56,695 nucleotides of DNA, from NCBI GenBank assembly GCA_036397975.1, contig DASWHW010000133.1, positions 1 through 56,695 on the forward strand, given 5' to 3'. Below are positions 7,920 through 18,400 of the stretch, one piece after another (the first letter of the stretch is position 1; each line of letters opens with the position of its first letter). The position numbers were made by a program, and so were the translations under genes. The notes beneath the pieces are model-generated. The model was given only the letters and a program-made list of their open reading frames with translations, was not told where the DNA came from and searched no databases. The stretch comes from SZUA-287 sp036397975. GTDB lineage: Bacteria; Bacteroidota; Ignavibacteria; UBA10030; UBA6906.

Positions 7920-8825
7920 TCAGAGAATTTTCTTGCCGAAGGCAGACTGAACCAACTCTACGGCAAACTGGGCGGAAGTATTGTGTTCATCAAGAATGGG
8001 ATTGGCCTCGACGATCTCCAGCGATGTCATCACCTCTGAGTCCGCAATGAACTCCATGACGAGATGTGCCTCTCGATAATCGAGCCCTCCTTTCACCGGT
8101 GTTCCAACACCGGGCGCGATGGAGGGATCCACCGCATCCAAGTCGAAACTTACATGCACGTAATCGGTACCGTCGGTGATTTTGGAGAGGGCTTTCTTCA
8201 TCACCCGATGAATTCCCTGGCGGTCAATGTCCGACATCGTGTACACATGGACCCCTTCACGCTTCAGGAATTTTTTTTCTCCTTCATCAAGCGATCGAAT
8301 CCCGATCAGCGCTACGTTCGCCGGCTCAACTTTGCGGAACTCCCCGCCAATTGATGAAAGCTCCGGTGGAGCGAGTCCCAGCAGTGCCGCGAGAGGCATC
8401 CCGTGAATATTGCCGGAGGGAGACGTAGCAGGGGTATTGATATCGCCATGTGCATCCACCCAGAGGACACCGATCCTTTTTCTTTTCTTTTTCGCGAACG
8501 CAGCAACGCCGGACACGGTCCCGATCGCAATCGAATGGTCGCCCCCCAGGATCAGCGGAAAGTGACCGTGCGACATTATTTTCTCAACTTTCTGTGCGAT
8601 GATCTTGGACGCCCGGGTGATCTCCTTGAGATACCGTGCTTTGAGATCTCCGACACGAATCTCCTCCATGTTCTTAATATCGATGTCACCATCATCTGTC
8701 ACATTGTTGCCAAGATCCTTGAGGCATTCCGAAACTCCGGCGATCCGAATCGCGGAAGGCCCCATATCAACGCCGCGTCTGCCTGAGCCGAGATCCATGG
8801 GAACGCCAAGAACATGAATGTTCAT
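7920..8825 (-). CDS. rocF: Arginase (ureohydrolase family)
   Basis: 301 residues. It hydrolyses L-arginine to ornithine and urea. The binuclear manganese ligands are all present: LGGDHSIAIG, WVDAHGDINTP, and SFDLDAVDPSIAPGVGTPVKGG, plus the SLEIVEANP segment. The start MNIHVLGVPMDLGSGRRGVDMGPSAIR is typical of arginases rather than agmatinases. Formiminoglutamase or agmatinase activity cannot be fully excluded by eye. It lies between accD and panC with short gaps. I see no metabolic link to its neighbours, so this is probably operon packing. Confidence 0.9.
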   Translation of the reverse strand: MNIHVLGVPMDLGSGRRGVDMGPSAIRIAGVSECLKDLGNNVTDDGDIDIKNMEEIRVGDLKARYLKEITRASKIIAQKVEKIMSHGHFPLILGGDHSIAIGTVSGVAAFAKKKRKRIGVLWVDAHGDINTPATSPSGNIHGMPLAALLGLAPPELSSIGGEFRKVEPANVALIGIRSLDEGEKKFLKREGVHVYTMSDIDRQGIHRVMKKALSKITDGTDYVHVSFDLDAVDPSIAPGVGTPVKGGLDYREAHLVMEFIADSEVMTSLEIVEANPILDEHNTSAQFAVELVQSAFGKKIL

Positions 8826-8848
8826 ACAATTTTTCTTCGTTATGAGAG

Positions 8849-9688
8849 TTATGAAAGGTGGGAGAGGATGCGCGAAACAGTTGCCTTCATTTCTTTTCGA
8901 TGGACAACCATATCCAAAAATCCATGCTCGAGGAGAAATTCCGCCCGCTGAAATCCATGAGGCAGATCCTTCCCGATTGTTTGTTTGATCACCCGAGGTC
9001 CAGCAAAACCGATCAACGCACCAGGCTCTGCAATGTTCACATCCCCCAGCATCGCGTAACTTGCGGTCACGCCGCCGGTCGTCGGGTCAGTCATTATGGA
9101 GATGTAGGGAATCCGCGCCTCTGCAAGTCGCGCCAGCCTTGCGCTCGTCTTTGCCATTTGCATCAGTGAAAGAGCCCCTTCCATCATGCGCGCTCCGCCG
9201 CTACTCGAAACAATGATTAACGGCGATTTTGTCTTCCACGCGCGATCGATCGCCCGGCTGATTTTCTCACCAACGACAGACCCCATGCTTCCCCCCACAA
9301 AGGAAAAATCCATGACGGCGAGGACCACATTTTTCTTCTCGAGTTTTCCCGTGCCCCATCGAAGGGCATCATACAGTCCGGTTTTCTTGATTGCTTCAGG
9401 AATTCTATCGCGGTATTTCTTTGTGTCGGCAAATTTCAACGGATCAGCAGATCGCATTTTTGAATCCTGCTCCTTGAAGCTTCCTTCATCCAGCAAACAT
9501 GCGATATACTCCTTGCTACCTATCCTGAAGTGCATGCCGCATTTGGGACAGGTATAGACGTGCTGATCGAGCTCGGTTTTGTGAATAATCTCGCCACACT
9601 GGTCGCATTTCCTCCATTGACCGTCGGGAAGTTCGCGGCGCTGCGTGTCGCTTTCAATATTTTCTTTTGATCGTTTAAACCAGGCCAT
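8849..9688 (-). CDS. accD: Acetyl-CoA carboxylase carboxyltransferase subunit beta
   Basis: 279 residues, normal. The N-terminal four-cysteine zinc ribbon is visible (CDQCGEIIHK and YTCPKCGMHF), then the crotonase-like carboxyltransferase core with SSSGGARMMEGALSLMQMAKT and DPTTGGVTASYAMLGD. It transfers CO2 from carboxybiotin to acetyl-CoA, the first step of fatty-acid synthesis, and pairs with AccA (not in the window). The ATG is 3 bp after the tsaB stop. Confidence 0.96.
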   Translation of the reverse strand: MAWFKRSKENIESDTQRRELPDGQWRKCDQCGEIIHKTELDQHVYTCPKCGMHFRIGSKEYIACLLDEGSFKEQDSKMRSADPLKFADTKKYRDRIPEAIKKTGLYDALRWGTGKLEKKNVVLAVMDFSFVGGSMGSVVGEKISRAIDRAWKTKSPLIIVSSSGGARMMEGALSLMQMAKTSARLARLAEARIPYISIMTDPTTGGVTASYAMLGDVNIAEPGALIGFAGPRVIKQTIGKDLPHGFQRAEFLLEHGFLDMVVHRKEMKATVSRILSHLS

Positions 9689-9691
9689 GGT

Positions 9692-10399
9692 TTATTGCAC
9701 TGTTGTTTTCGTCGTCGTTGTGTAGAATTCCTTCACGTACACTGGTTCAAGGCTCCGCGCATCATTGTGCATACATTCAAGGAGTCTTTGGCGCCCCAAT
9801 TTCCCGATACATACCGCGCTGGCAGTCCGAAGAACGAGTGAGGTCTTCACGAGAGGCGTCTGCTGAGAATCTTCATTGCGCGCGTCCAGAATCTTCTCCA
9901 CCGCATCTCCCGTCAGGACTATAGACATTCCATCGATCTCCTTCAGGAGATCATTCACACGCATGTCGCGTGGAGACCATTCCTCCTGCAGTCCTTTTCC
10001 ATCGGTACGAAATAGTCCACAGTATACTTCATCACGTCCTGCGTCAACTGCCGGAAGGATGAGAGAATTTTCAAAAGGCGGTTCCTGCTCCAGCGCGCGA
10101 AGTGCAAGACCCTCAAGTGTCGAGACCCCTATAATCGGTTTTTGCCACGCATACGCTAGTCCCTTCGCTGCACTCAATCCAACCCGAAGTCCGGTAAATG
10201 ACCCAGGTCCGATCGACACAGCAATACCATCGATTTTCGGACCCTTCAGACTCGATTGTTTGAGGACATGATCGATCATGCCGAGAATCTTTTCGGCGTG
10301 GACGTAGCGCTCTTCCGTTCTTTCTTCGAACGACTCCGTGTCTGTGACGACCGCGGCAGCACAAACATTCGTTGCGGTTTCAATTGCAAGGATGTTCAC
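9692..10399 (-). CDS. tsaB: tRNA threonylcarbamoyladenosine synthesis protein TsaB
   Basis: 235 residues. It starts MNILAIETATNVCAAAV, the ASKHA-fold phosphate-1 motif, followed by the conserved GPGSFTGLRVGLSAAKGLAYA. TsaB is the non-catalytic scaffold that binds TsaD and TsaE for the t6A modification at position 37 of ANN-decoding tRNAs. The start is a GTG overlapping the tsaE stop as GTGA. The adjacent tsaE supports the call. The C-terminus (EPVYVKEF) is the usual family end. Confidence 0.94.
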   Translation of the reverse strand: MNILAIETATNVCAAAVVTDTESFEERTEERYVHAEKILGMIDHVLKQSSLKGPKIDGIAVSIGPGSFTGLRVGLSAAKGLAYAWQKPIIGVSTLEGLALRALEQEPPFENSLILPAVDAGRDEVYCGLFRTDGKGLQEEWSPRDMRVNDLLKEIDGMSIVLTGDAVEKILDARNEDSQQTPLVKTSLVLRTASAVCIGKLGRQRLLECMHNDARSLEPVYVKEFYTTTTKTTVQ

Positions 10400-10833
10400 G
10401 CCGTTACCCGATGGACTTCTTTCACAACGATTTCCCTGTCATGATCTTTACGTCCATGCTGAAACTCGATCAACAGATGATCGTCCGGGAGTTTAGAAAA
10501 TATTATCTCCGGCCACTCAATAAAAGTGATGAAACGAGGTGAAAAATATTCTTCGACACCTATCTGGTCGATCGCTTCGGAGTCTTCGATCCGGTACAAA
10601 TCGATATGGGCAACCACCCCAAATGGTGCACCATATTCGTTGATGAACGTAAACGTCGGGCTGCTTACCCGCGCCGTTACCCCCAGGCCTTCACAAGCGC
10701 CGATCACAAACTGTGTCTTCCCGCTACCAAGGGTTCCTTTCAGCGCCACCACGGTTCCCGGAGTCAATGAACGAGAAAACGATCTTGCAATCTCCCGCGT
10801 CTCTGCGGCTGAATGCGAGTGAAAATTCTTCAC
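10396..10833 (-). CDS. tsaE: tRNA threonylcarbamoyladenosine synthesis ATPase TsaE
   Basis: 145 residues. The P-loop is GTLGSGKTQF, followed by the family motifs SPTFTFINEY, HIDLYRIED and FIEWPE. TsaE is the small ATPase that recycles the TsaB-TsaD complex. Start GTG 10833 overlaps the porX stop as GTGA, and the end overlaps tsaB the same way, so porX, tsaE and tsaB are translationally coupled. Confidence 0.95.
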   Translation of the reverse strand: MKNFHSHSAAETREIARSFSRSLTPGTVVALKGTLGSGKTQFVIGACEGLGVTARVSSPTFTFINEYGAPFGVVAHIDLYRIEDSEAIDQIGVEEYFSPRFITFIEWPEIIFSKLPDDHLLIEFQHGRKDHDREIVVKEVHRVTA

Positions 10834-12407
10834 GCCTTTGACTCGAGCTTGATAACAGGAAGGATCATCTCTTCCATCGATACGCCGCCATGCTGAAAAC
10901 TATCGCGATATTGATTCAGATACCTGTGGTAATCCGTTGGATAGACGAAGTAGTAATCCTCTTTCGCGAAGATATAGTTGATGGCAATGCCTCTTTTCGG
11001 AAGCTTGTAGTCGAGGGGATTCTTAACGAAGATTGCCTCTTTCGCCTCGGACTTTAGATTGCGACCATATTTATACCGCAGGTTCGTTGATGCTTCACGA
11101 TCGCCGAGAACCTTCGCCCCTCGTAAACAACGGATACTGCCGTGATCTGTGGTGAGCAGCACCGTTACGTTCTTGTTTCTGGAAAGAGTTTTCAGCATCC
11201 CGAAGAGGGACGAGTGAAGAAACCATGAACGCGTGAGCGTTCGATACGCCGACTCGTCAGGTGCAATTTCCTTCAGCAAGCTGGAGTCCGACCGGCCATG
11301 CGCCAACATGTCGACAAAGTTCACGACAATAGAGGTAAGTTTCGATTGGGCGTAGGAATTGATATTGTTTTCGATGCCGCGACCAAATTCAGCGTCGATG
11401 ATCTTAACGTATTTGGGTTCCGGCTTGATCGATACTCTGCGACGCTCAAGGAGTTTATCCAAAAACTGCTTTTCGTACCTATTGCGGCTGTTCTCATCGT
11501 CCTCACTTTTTTCCCAGAGTTCGGGGAAGCGCGTCTCCAGATCGCATGGGTACGATCCGCTGAAGATAGCGTTCCGCGAATACGGCGTGGCTGTTGGGAG
11601 AATACTGAAATAATACTGCTTCGATATGTTGTAATATTCATGGAGCAGTGACTCCATCATTATCCATTGATCGAGACGCAGACAATCGACAACGAAGAGA
11701 ATAACAGATTTGTTCGTTTGGAGCTCCGGCAACACGTAGCTGTCAACAACTTCGGGTGAAAGCACCGGACGGTCTTTCGTCTGATCGAGCCAATTCCTGT
11801 AATTGTTTTCGACGTAGCGCCCGAACGCAAGATTGCATTCTCTCCACTGATCATTCAGAGTTTGCGTCAGGCCAAGTTCGGGATGATCATCGAGCTCAAT
11901 CCCGCGGGCAACAAGCCGCGAATAAATATCGATCCATTGAAGATGGTCTACGTCATCGTTCAGGGCCAGTGAGATCTCGTTGAATTCCTGAATATAGTCC
12001 CTGGAGACCGCCTGACCGGAAATCTTCTTTCGTTCGAGGAACTTCTTGCACGCCATCAAAACCTGGCTTGGGTTCACCGGCTTAATGAGATAGTCGCTGA
12101 TCTTCACGCCGATCGCCTCTTCCATCAAGGACTCTTCCTCATTTTTCGTCACCATCACAACAGGAAGGTTCGGACGAATGTCCTTGATGCCGGAAAGCGT
12201 TTCCAGACCGCCCATACCAGCCATCATTTCATCAAGAAAGACCAGGTCGAACCCTGTCTGCTTCACCATCCCCAATGCATCTTCTCCATTGGTTGCAGTC
12301 TCAACGTTGTATCCTCTCTCCTCAAGAAGACGGATATGTGCCCGAAGGAGGTCGATCTCATCATCGACCCACAGAATTTTTCCTCTCGTATCCACCATAA
12401 AGTTCAC
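10830..12407 (-). CDS. porX: PorX: response regulator with PglZ phosphodiesterase-like domain, T9SS regulator
   Basis: 525 residues. The REC domain (about residues 9-125) has the acidic pair DDE, the phospho-acceptor Asp59 in VFLDEMM, Thr in VMVTK and Lys in LIKPVNP. A linker follows, then an alkaline-phosphatase-superfamily PglZ domain (about 220-520) with VVDCLRLDQW, PTATPYSRNAIFSG (likely nucleophile Thr), TTDHGS and a final HGGVSMEEMILPVI. This is the PorX architecture; in Porphyromonas PorX pairs with the sensor PorY and the sigma factor SigP to control T9SS genes. It lies 81 bp after sprA, which supports the role. GTG 12407 or ATG 12398 may be the start; AAGGAG (12416-12411) precedes both. 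It has its own probable promoter. Confidence 0.92.
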   Translation of the reverse strand: MNFMVDTRGKILWVDDEIDLLRAHIRLLEERGYNVETATNGEDALGMVKQTGFDLVFLDEMMAGMGGLETLSGIKDIRPNLPVVMVTKNEEESLMEEAIGVKISDYLIKPVNPSQVLMACKKFLERKKISGQAVSRDYIQEFNEISLALNDDVDHLQWIDIYSRLVARGIELDDHPELGLTQTLNDQWRECNLAFGRYVENNYRNWLDQTKDRPVLSPEVVDSYVLPELQTNKSVILFVVDCLRLDQWIMMESLLHEYYNISKQYYFSILPTATPYSRNAIFSGSYPCDLETRFPELWEKSEDDENSRNRYEKQFLDKLLERRRVSIKPEPKYVKIIDAEFGRGIENNINSYAQSKLTSIVVNFVDMLAHGRSDSSLLKEIAPDESAYRTLTRSWFLHSSLFGMLKTLSRNKNVTVLLTTDHGSIRCLRGAKVLGDREASTNLRYKYGRNLKSEAKEAIFVKNPLDYKLPKRGIAINYIFAKEDYYFVYPTDYHRYLNQYRDSFQHGGVSMEEMILPVIKLESKA

Positions 12408-12428
12408 TGACTCCTTAATTCTCTGAAA

Positions 12429-12457
12429 AAAATACTCATTAACGTCCCGAAAGGCAA
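12429..12457 (-). promoter_or_regulatory. Probable porX promoter
   Basis: Minus strand: TTGCCT (12457-12452), 17-bp spacer, TATTTT (12434-12429), in the 81-bp gap after sprA. The start would be near 12422, giving a leader of 15-25 nt that contains AAGGAG. The -35 match is partial. Confidence 0.5.
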
Positions 12458-12488
12458 CAAAGAGGCAATTTCAGGTTGATTCGACCAA

Positions 12489-15400
12489 TCAAGGTTGAAT
12501 CGATATGTGTAGATCGAGACCTGCCTCGTTTGTGGTGGTCCCGGGTATAGCTGAACCGACTTCCGGTTTGATCGCAATATGTTTGTAGTACACGGAGGCG
12601 GTGACGCGCGAACTCAGCACATAGCGTATACGGGGCTCGATGGTCGTCCGGGTTGATCCTTCTAGCGGGTCGCCTTCGGTATTGAATTCGATCTTCGCGA
12701 TCTCAAACCTGTTTCTCTTGCTGACAGAAACCGCATAGGAAAAGCTTATGTCAATATCATTGTTGAGAGATACTCCAAACAACGGAAACTCGAAACCGCG
12801 TCGTGAGTAAGAAGCCGTGACCGACAATTCCTGCGATAACGTTTCAATAATACTACGTTGTGCGGTCGAAAGATCATACGACGTGGTCGTGTTGTATCGG
12901 ACATTTGCACCGAGGTTGCCCTTCAGCGCTTCCTTGAAGGTGAAATTTAAGCCCACCAACGGACTGAAGCCATACGATATTCTCTGCCCATCCGTTTTCT
13001 CTCCCTCCCTTCCCGGGAGCGAACGGAAGTTTCGCGTGTAATTCGAACTATAGGAATGATCAAGCGAGAGTCTGCTCACAAAAGTCGAGAACATCGGTAT
13101 TTTTTCCAATCCATCCCAACGGATACTCCAGTTCACGCGCGGGTAATACTGCCCGAAAATCTTGCGGAGTAACGGTAGTGCCTCGAATCCCTCCTCAAAT
13201 GCCTGCGATAACTTTTCATCTTCCGTAATGGTGGAATCTCCGTTGCGTTTCAGGTCCGAGAAAATCTTGCTGGTTTTCTTCAGTCCTGTTCCGAACAGAC
13301 TGAAGACAAGAAAATCCGGAAACGTCAGGAAAGATCGATCGATGCTCCCGGTGGTCGTTGTAGTGAGAAGGTTTTGAATACCCAGGGAGTCACTGAGTAC
13401 TGATTGGGATTTGTTGGTTGACCATCCGATATTCCAGGTCAGGTCGAGGCGGGCGCCCTCCCAGAGCGCTCTATTCGTCTTGAATGTCAGCCGGTTTGTT
13501 TGTCGGTAGTTGTTGGAGAGATTTGCTCCGGGTGCCCGAATCCCCGGTTCTACATCCCACCCGAAGAACGGAAATTTTGATCGCGACCCAAAATTTGTAA
13601 GCGATCCCGATGGATCGGAGAGTAATCCCAATTGATAAAGTCGATTAGGGCCTTGCTCCACACGCTGGCCCTGCAGAAATGGAACAGCCCAGAAGTTTGC
13701 AAACCCTGTTCTTCCGACAACGCCGGAGTTCGAAGCCATATTCGTTTGAGTGAATGAAATATTAATATTTTCGTAGTCGAGGAATGGTATTTTGATGAGG
13801 ATTCGACTAAGTGATTTCAACTGTTCACCAAGGCGCGAAATACGAGATGGGCCTTCCGAGTTGGTTGTATCTGCCGTTGCCGAAGTATCGGGTACTGTTT
13901 GCTCACTTTCACCGCTGCTTCTGCGCCCCCGCGGCGCTGGGGTTGCGGGTGCAGCAGAGCCCGGTGCACTCTCGAAGAGCGGATCAAAAAGCGCCTTCAT
14001 CCGAAAATTTGATGACAGGTTGATATTGTTGGTAAATCCTGACGACTTTCCCTGGATGTTTTGCAAATTATCCTGCCATGAATAATCAACGCTGTACCCA
14101 AACGTGAGATCCAGATATTTCTTGATGTTGAAGATGTTTGGAATGTTTGGCCTCGTGTTCACTTGAAGACGCTGTCCCAAACGTGAGGTTCTCCCAAAAT
14201 TGATGAGTTTATCCGAAAAGAATATATCATTCAGAATGTCAGAGAATAATCGCTGGCGGCCGAGACTATCGGTTTCAAGATGCAGAAGGCTTGATTCGAT
14301 ATTGACGCTGTAATCGCCTGAAGGGCTCAACAAGCCGTTCTCACTGATCTTCCACGAAAAACCAAACTGACGCGACGCGGTGAAGTTTCTAGTGGTGAAC
14401 TCCTGTGACCCGATTTGTCGCTGTTGGGAGACGTTCCGGCCACGGGCCACAGCAATTGACCAGTTGAAAGAAGTGATTGGAAAGAAGAGTTTGTATCCTT
14501 TGTACTCATCGAGACCCCACAAACCCTCAAACAAATTCGTGAACGGTGTAATTGAGTAATCCGGTGGAAGGGTGACTGCGTACCGCATGCTGCCATTCCA
14601 TGACCAGGCGTTCCGAAATGTAACAGCAGGACTTCTCTCTTTAGTTGTCGTGTAATTGAACCCAAGGGTCAGCTTGTTGAATGTATCGCGAATAAACCAA
14701 TCGTTCGTTGGAAACCCGAAGCGAAGACTGGGAACCGCATACGTTTCCGTGACGACCTTCGATTGTGAAGAATTAATCACGTCCGCCGAAGCATTTTGGG
14801 CTTCCAGCTCACTCCCTCCTTTTTGACGAACGGCTTCCGCCGTTTGTTGAGCGGCTGCGGAGACGAGTATATCAGAATTCGGAAGATACTTCAACTCAAC
14901 AGCATTTTCTGTATGTGAATAGGAGAAAGGTATCGAGGTCCCTGCCCAGGTCGTTGGGAAGAAACGTTCAAGCTGAGCGGAGGTATTGACTCCCCAGTTC
15001 GTTCCAGTTTGCCTCGAGCCAAATCGTTGCTCGAGAGAATGGAAATTTGGATCAGTCCGTGAGTAGTTAAATCCGGCCGTGCCGAGATCTGCCAGCTTTA
15101 ACTGAGTATCAACCCGGTAGGCAAGGCCGGGTGAATCCTCCACATTAATGACGCGCAATTCATTGAACCGCACCTGTCCGTTCAGCGCCCTTCCTGGCAC
15201 GCCCTTACTTGAGGGATTCGTCACTCCGAGGGCAAGGTACCGTAATTGTGTGAGAGAGGGATTTCCCAAAACGCGGTAGGCCGAACCGGGTGGTCCTCCG
15301 GTCACGGGGAGCGGTAACGAAAAAATATTGACTGAATCTCGACCCTGCTTAATCGCAGTGAGTTCTTCAAAATTGATTATGACCTCGTTATTCCAATCGC

Positions 15401-18400
15401 CACGCAATGGTGCCCGATATTCATAGAAGTTGGATGTGTCCGCACCGAACCGAAAGAAAAACTCTGCGTCATAATTGTTTTCGTCAATGTATTGAAGCGA
15501 ACGATCACCCCAGACGTACATCTTCATTGTTTTATAGTTGAACACATCAAGGGGTCTGAAGGTATAGAACTTTCGCGCCTCCCTCTCTCGTCCATCAGGG
15601 AAATCAGTGAGCGTAACTGCAAGAGATTGCTCGTTCGCAAGAATATTCTCATCCGGACGGGTTTTGTCGCGCTCCTGAACAACTCCAGGCGGGCTAATGT
15701 AATCAGGTGTTTCTTCAATACTCACTACGCTGACTGCAAACGTAGTATCGGTTTTATCCGCTTCTTCCCATTGGTTGCCGACAAGACTGAAGTCGGCAAT
15801 TCGTACCGTGACGCTGTCTCGCGCATTCACGAAGTACAAACGAATTGTTTCAACGCGATCCAGATCTGGAGTACCAACAGCAGCGGCAAAATCCCTGATC
15901 GAAATTCGGTATTGATACCAGGGGAGACCATTGGGGCCTCGGTTACCACCCCCAACGATTTGTGGATTCATTGAAGAGTCAGGCACTAGAACTAATTTGT
16001 ACTGGAAGTAATCATTGATTCTATCAAGACCAGCGTTGAAGTTGAGATCTTCCGTGTCGGGCGTCCGTCCACCCGGACCGTTCAGATTGCCATCGGTACC
16101 ATTAATATGGGAGAAGTCACGAACAGTGTTATTGTAGGCATAGTCGTCGCCGCTCGGATCAGGATTTGTGGAAGGATTGTACCCCGGCTCCCGATCATTG
16201 GGAAGCATATCCAATCCAATATCCTCGCCTGGTTGTAACGTTCCGGTAGGATTCGGATTGAGAATCAGATCCTCTGAGTTGAGTTGATTGTTCGGAATCG
16301 CGTCTTCGCTGATCGTCCCGAGGTCGACGTACAAAGTTTCAGGATCCATAAAAGAACGCTTCGTGTCCACCTGCATCCAGATTTCGATGTAGCTGATGTT
16401 CTCTGCCAAGAGCTTTGTTGGCGCAAGAGATATCGGTTTCATAATGCCACCCCAGTTCAAGGGCGAGCCTGCATTCTCCAAAGGGTTACTATAATTAAAC
16501 TGCCCTCTTAGTTTCGGAAAATAATTGATATCGAGAACGGTGACCTGATCGTTCGCTGCATTTCCAACCCGCTTGTTTGGAAAAACGTCCGTCAACCTGT
16601 CCAATGTTGGAAGAATATTGTACCAGATCATTCTCCCCTTATGATTCATGAAAGCAGTGGAATCATTTCCGATCGTGGAACGGGAATATTGGTCTGCCGG
16701 ATGGCTGGCTTGTGTCCATTGCAAGAAATTGACGCCAAGCGGAATAGTACGCCTGGCACCTTCAAAGTCATCGATGTATGCCACCCCAGAGCCGCCATCG
16801 CTCTGAATAGAGCTCTTGCGGGTGTTCGGATCAGGAAGGACGTAGGCAGCCTCGCCCGAGATTCTCATCGAAGAGACATCGCGTGTGTTAATGAACGGCA
16901 GCGCATCAATTGCTTTAGTAAGGATCGGCAGCTCGAACGAGGTGGCGCCGTCAATGCCAAGTACGGTGTTCGTGTTCGGCTCCTCACCCAGCCTCACCTT
17001 ATCGCTGAGTGATTGCTGGTTCAGATTCATTACAGTGAATCCAAAATTTGTCTTTTGCGAAACAGCAACGTCACCGCGCGCACCGAGCAATGTCTTCGAT
17101 GCAAGCTGGAAAAGATCGTTTTGTTCGAACTTGATCTGCAGATTTGCGCCAGGAAGGAGTGCCTCTGCCTTTCTGATAACTACTTCTCCCAGAATATAGT
17201 CAACGGTATAATCCACGTTTGGCGTCAGTGCGGCGCCGTTCAGGAGAACCTGGACACTTCCTTCAACAATATTGAAACCGAGATTGAACTTCGAGCTGGA
17301 CTCCCCGGTTGCTTTGCCTTTGATTGCATATTTGTTCCCGGGAAGACGCGAAGCAACGGACATCGTCGTGTCATAAATCTCCGGGAACCTATATTGCAAT
17401 CTGACGGAATCGAGTTCTGAGCGAAATGCTGAATCAATGCCTACATCAAACGGTCTCACAAAAGGAAAGATCACCTCACCTCGTACAGGGTCGATCGTTC
17501 GATCAATACGGAAATCAAACTCGTTGTCCCCCCCGGGGGTTGGTTGGTTATCACGATTGTAAATATCGAGGCCGAGCACATTAAGCAAATTTTTTCCGAG
17601 AATACTCCTCTGGTCAACTCCGGCAGAGCTATCCCGAACAACATCAAGAGCAAATCCATCCCGCTTTACGTTTCGAAGGCGCAATTTGTAAATGTTTTTC
17701 AGGAGTTGCCGCCAAGCAACCTTATCGTTCGGTCGGACAACTCGTGGTTTCACCATTTTGAGAATAAGCGTCGAGTCCGCATTGTCCGCTGAGAACTCGC
17801 CAAACTGTGTTCCATCAGCACGTCGATATGCAAGTGCCACGATTTGTCCATCCTGAACATTCGTGTTCAACGTTAAGACACCAAGGTAGCCCAAGCCGGT
17901 CAGTGTATATTGGCCAGGATCAAGACGGGTAAATCTTCCGGCTTCAATCTTGCTGGCAACCTCCTGTTGATTCCGCAACGAATCCGCATACCCCGTGCTC
18001 GCCTTCGGGGAAAGCGTGATATACGCGATACCAGGCGTTGTGTTTTGTATGTTCAACCCTGTTTGCGAGACCCATACTTCTTCTTCTACTATCTGTGACT
18101 GAACCTCGACGAATGGCGGCTCATTCTGATAGTATTGTTCGTAGAGACGAATGTACGAGGTATCAACAAAGTAATGGTCGGTTGAGTAATCGAAAGCTCT
18201 GATCTCAAAAAGATTCTCCTGCGATCCGCCACTCACCGAGACCTCCTTAATCTGTCCCTTCTTCTGCGAGGCAATCGTTGTCAGGGTCAGTGGCCCGGTT
18301 TGGAATTTTGCCTTTATGCCGAATAATGCCTGGCTGCTACCGATGAATGCGGAGGGAGTCGCAAGAGAGACGTTACCGGCCTCAACACTTTGTACGATCT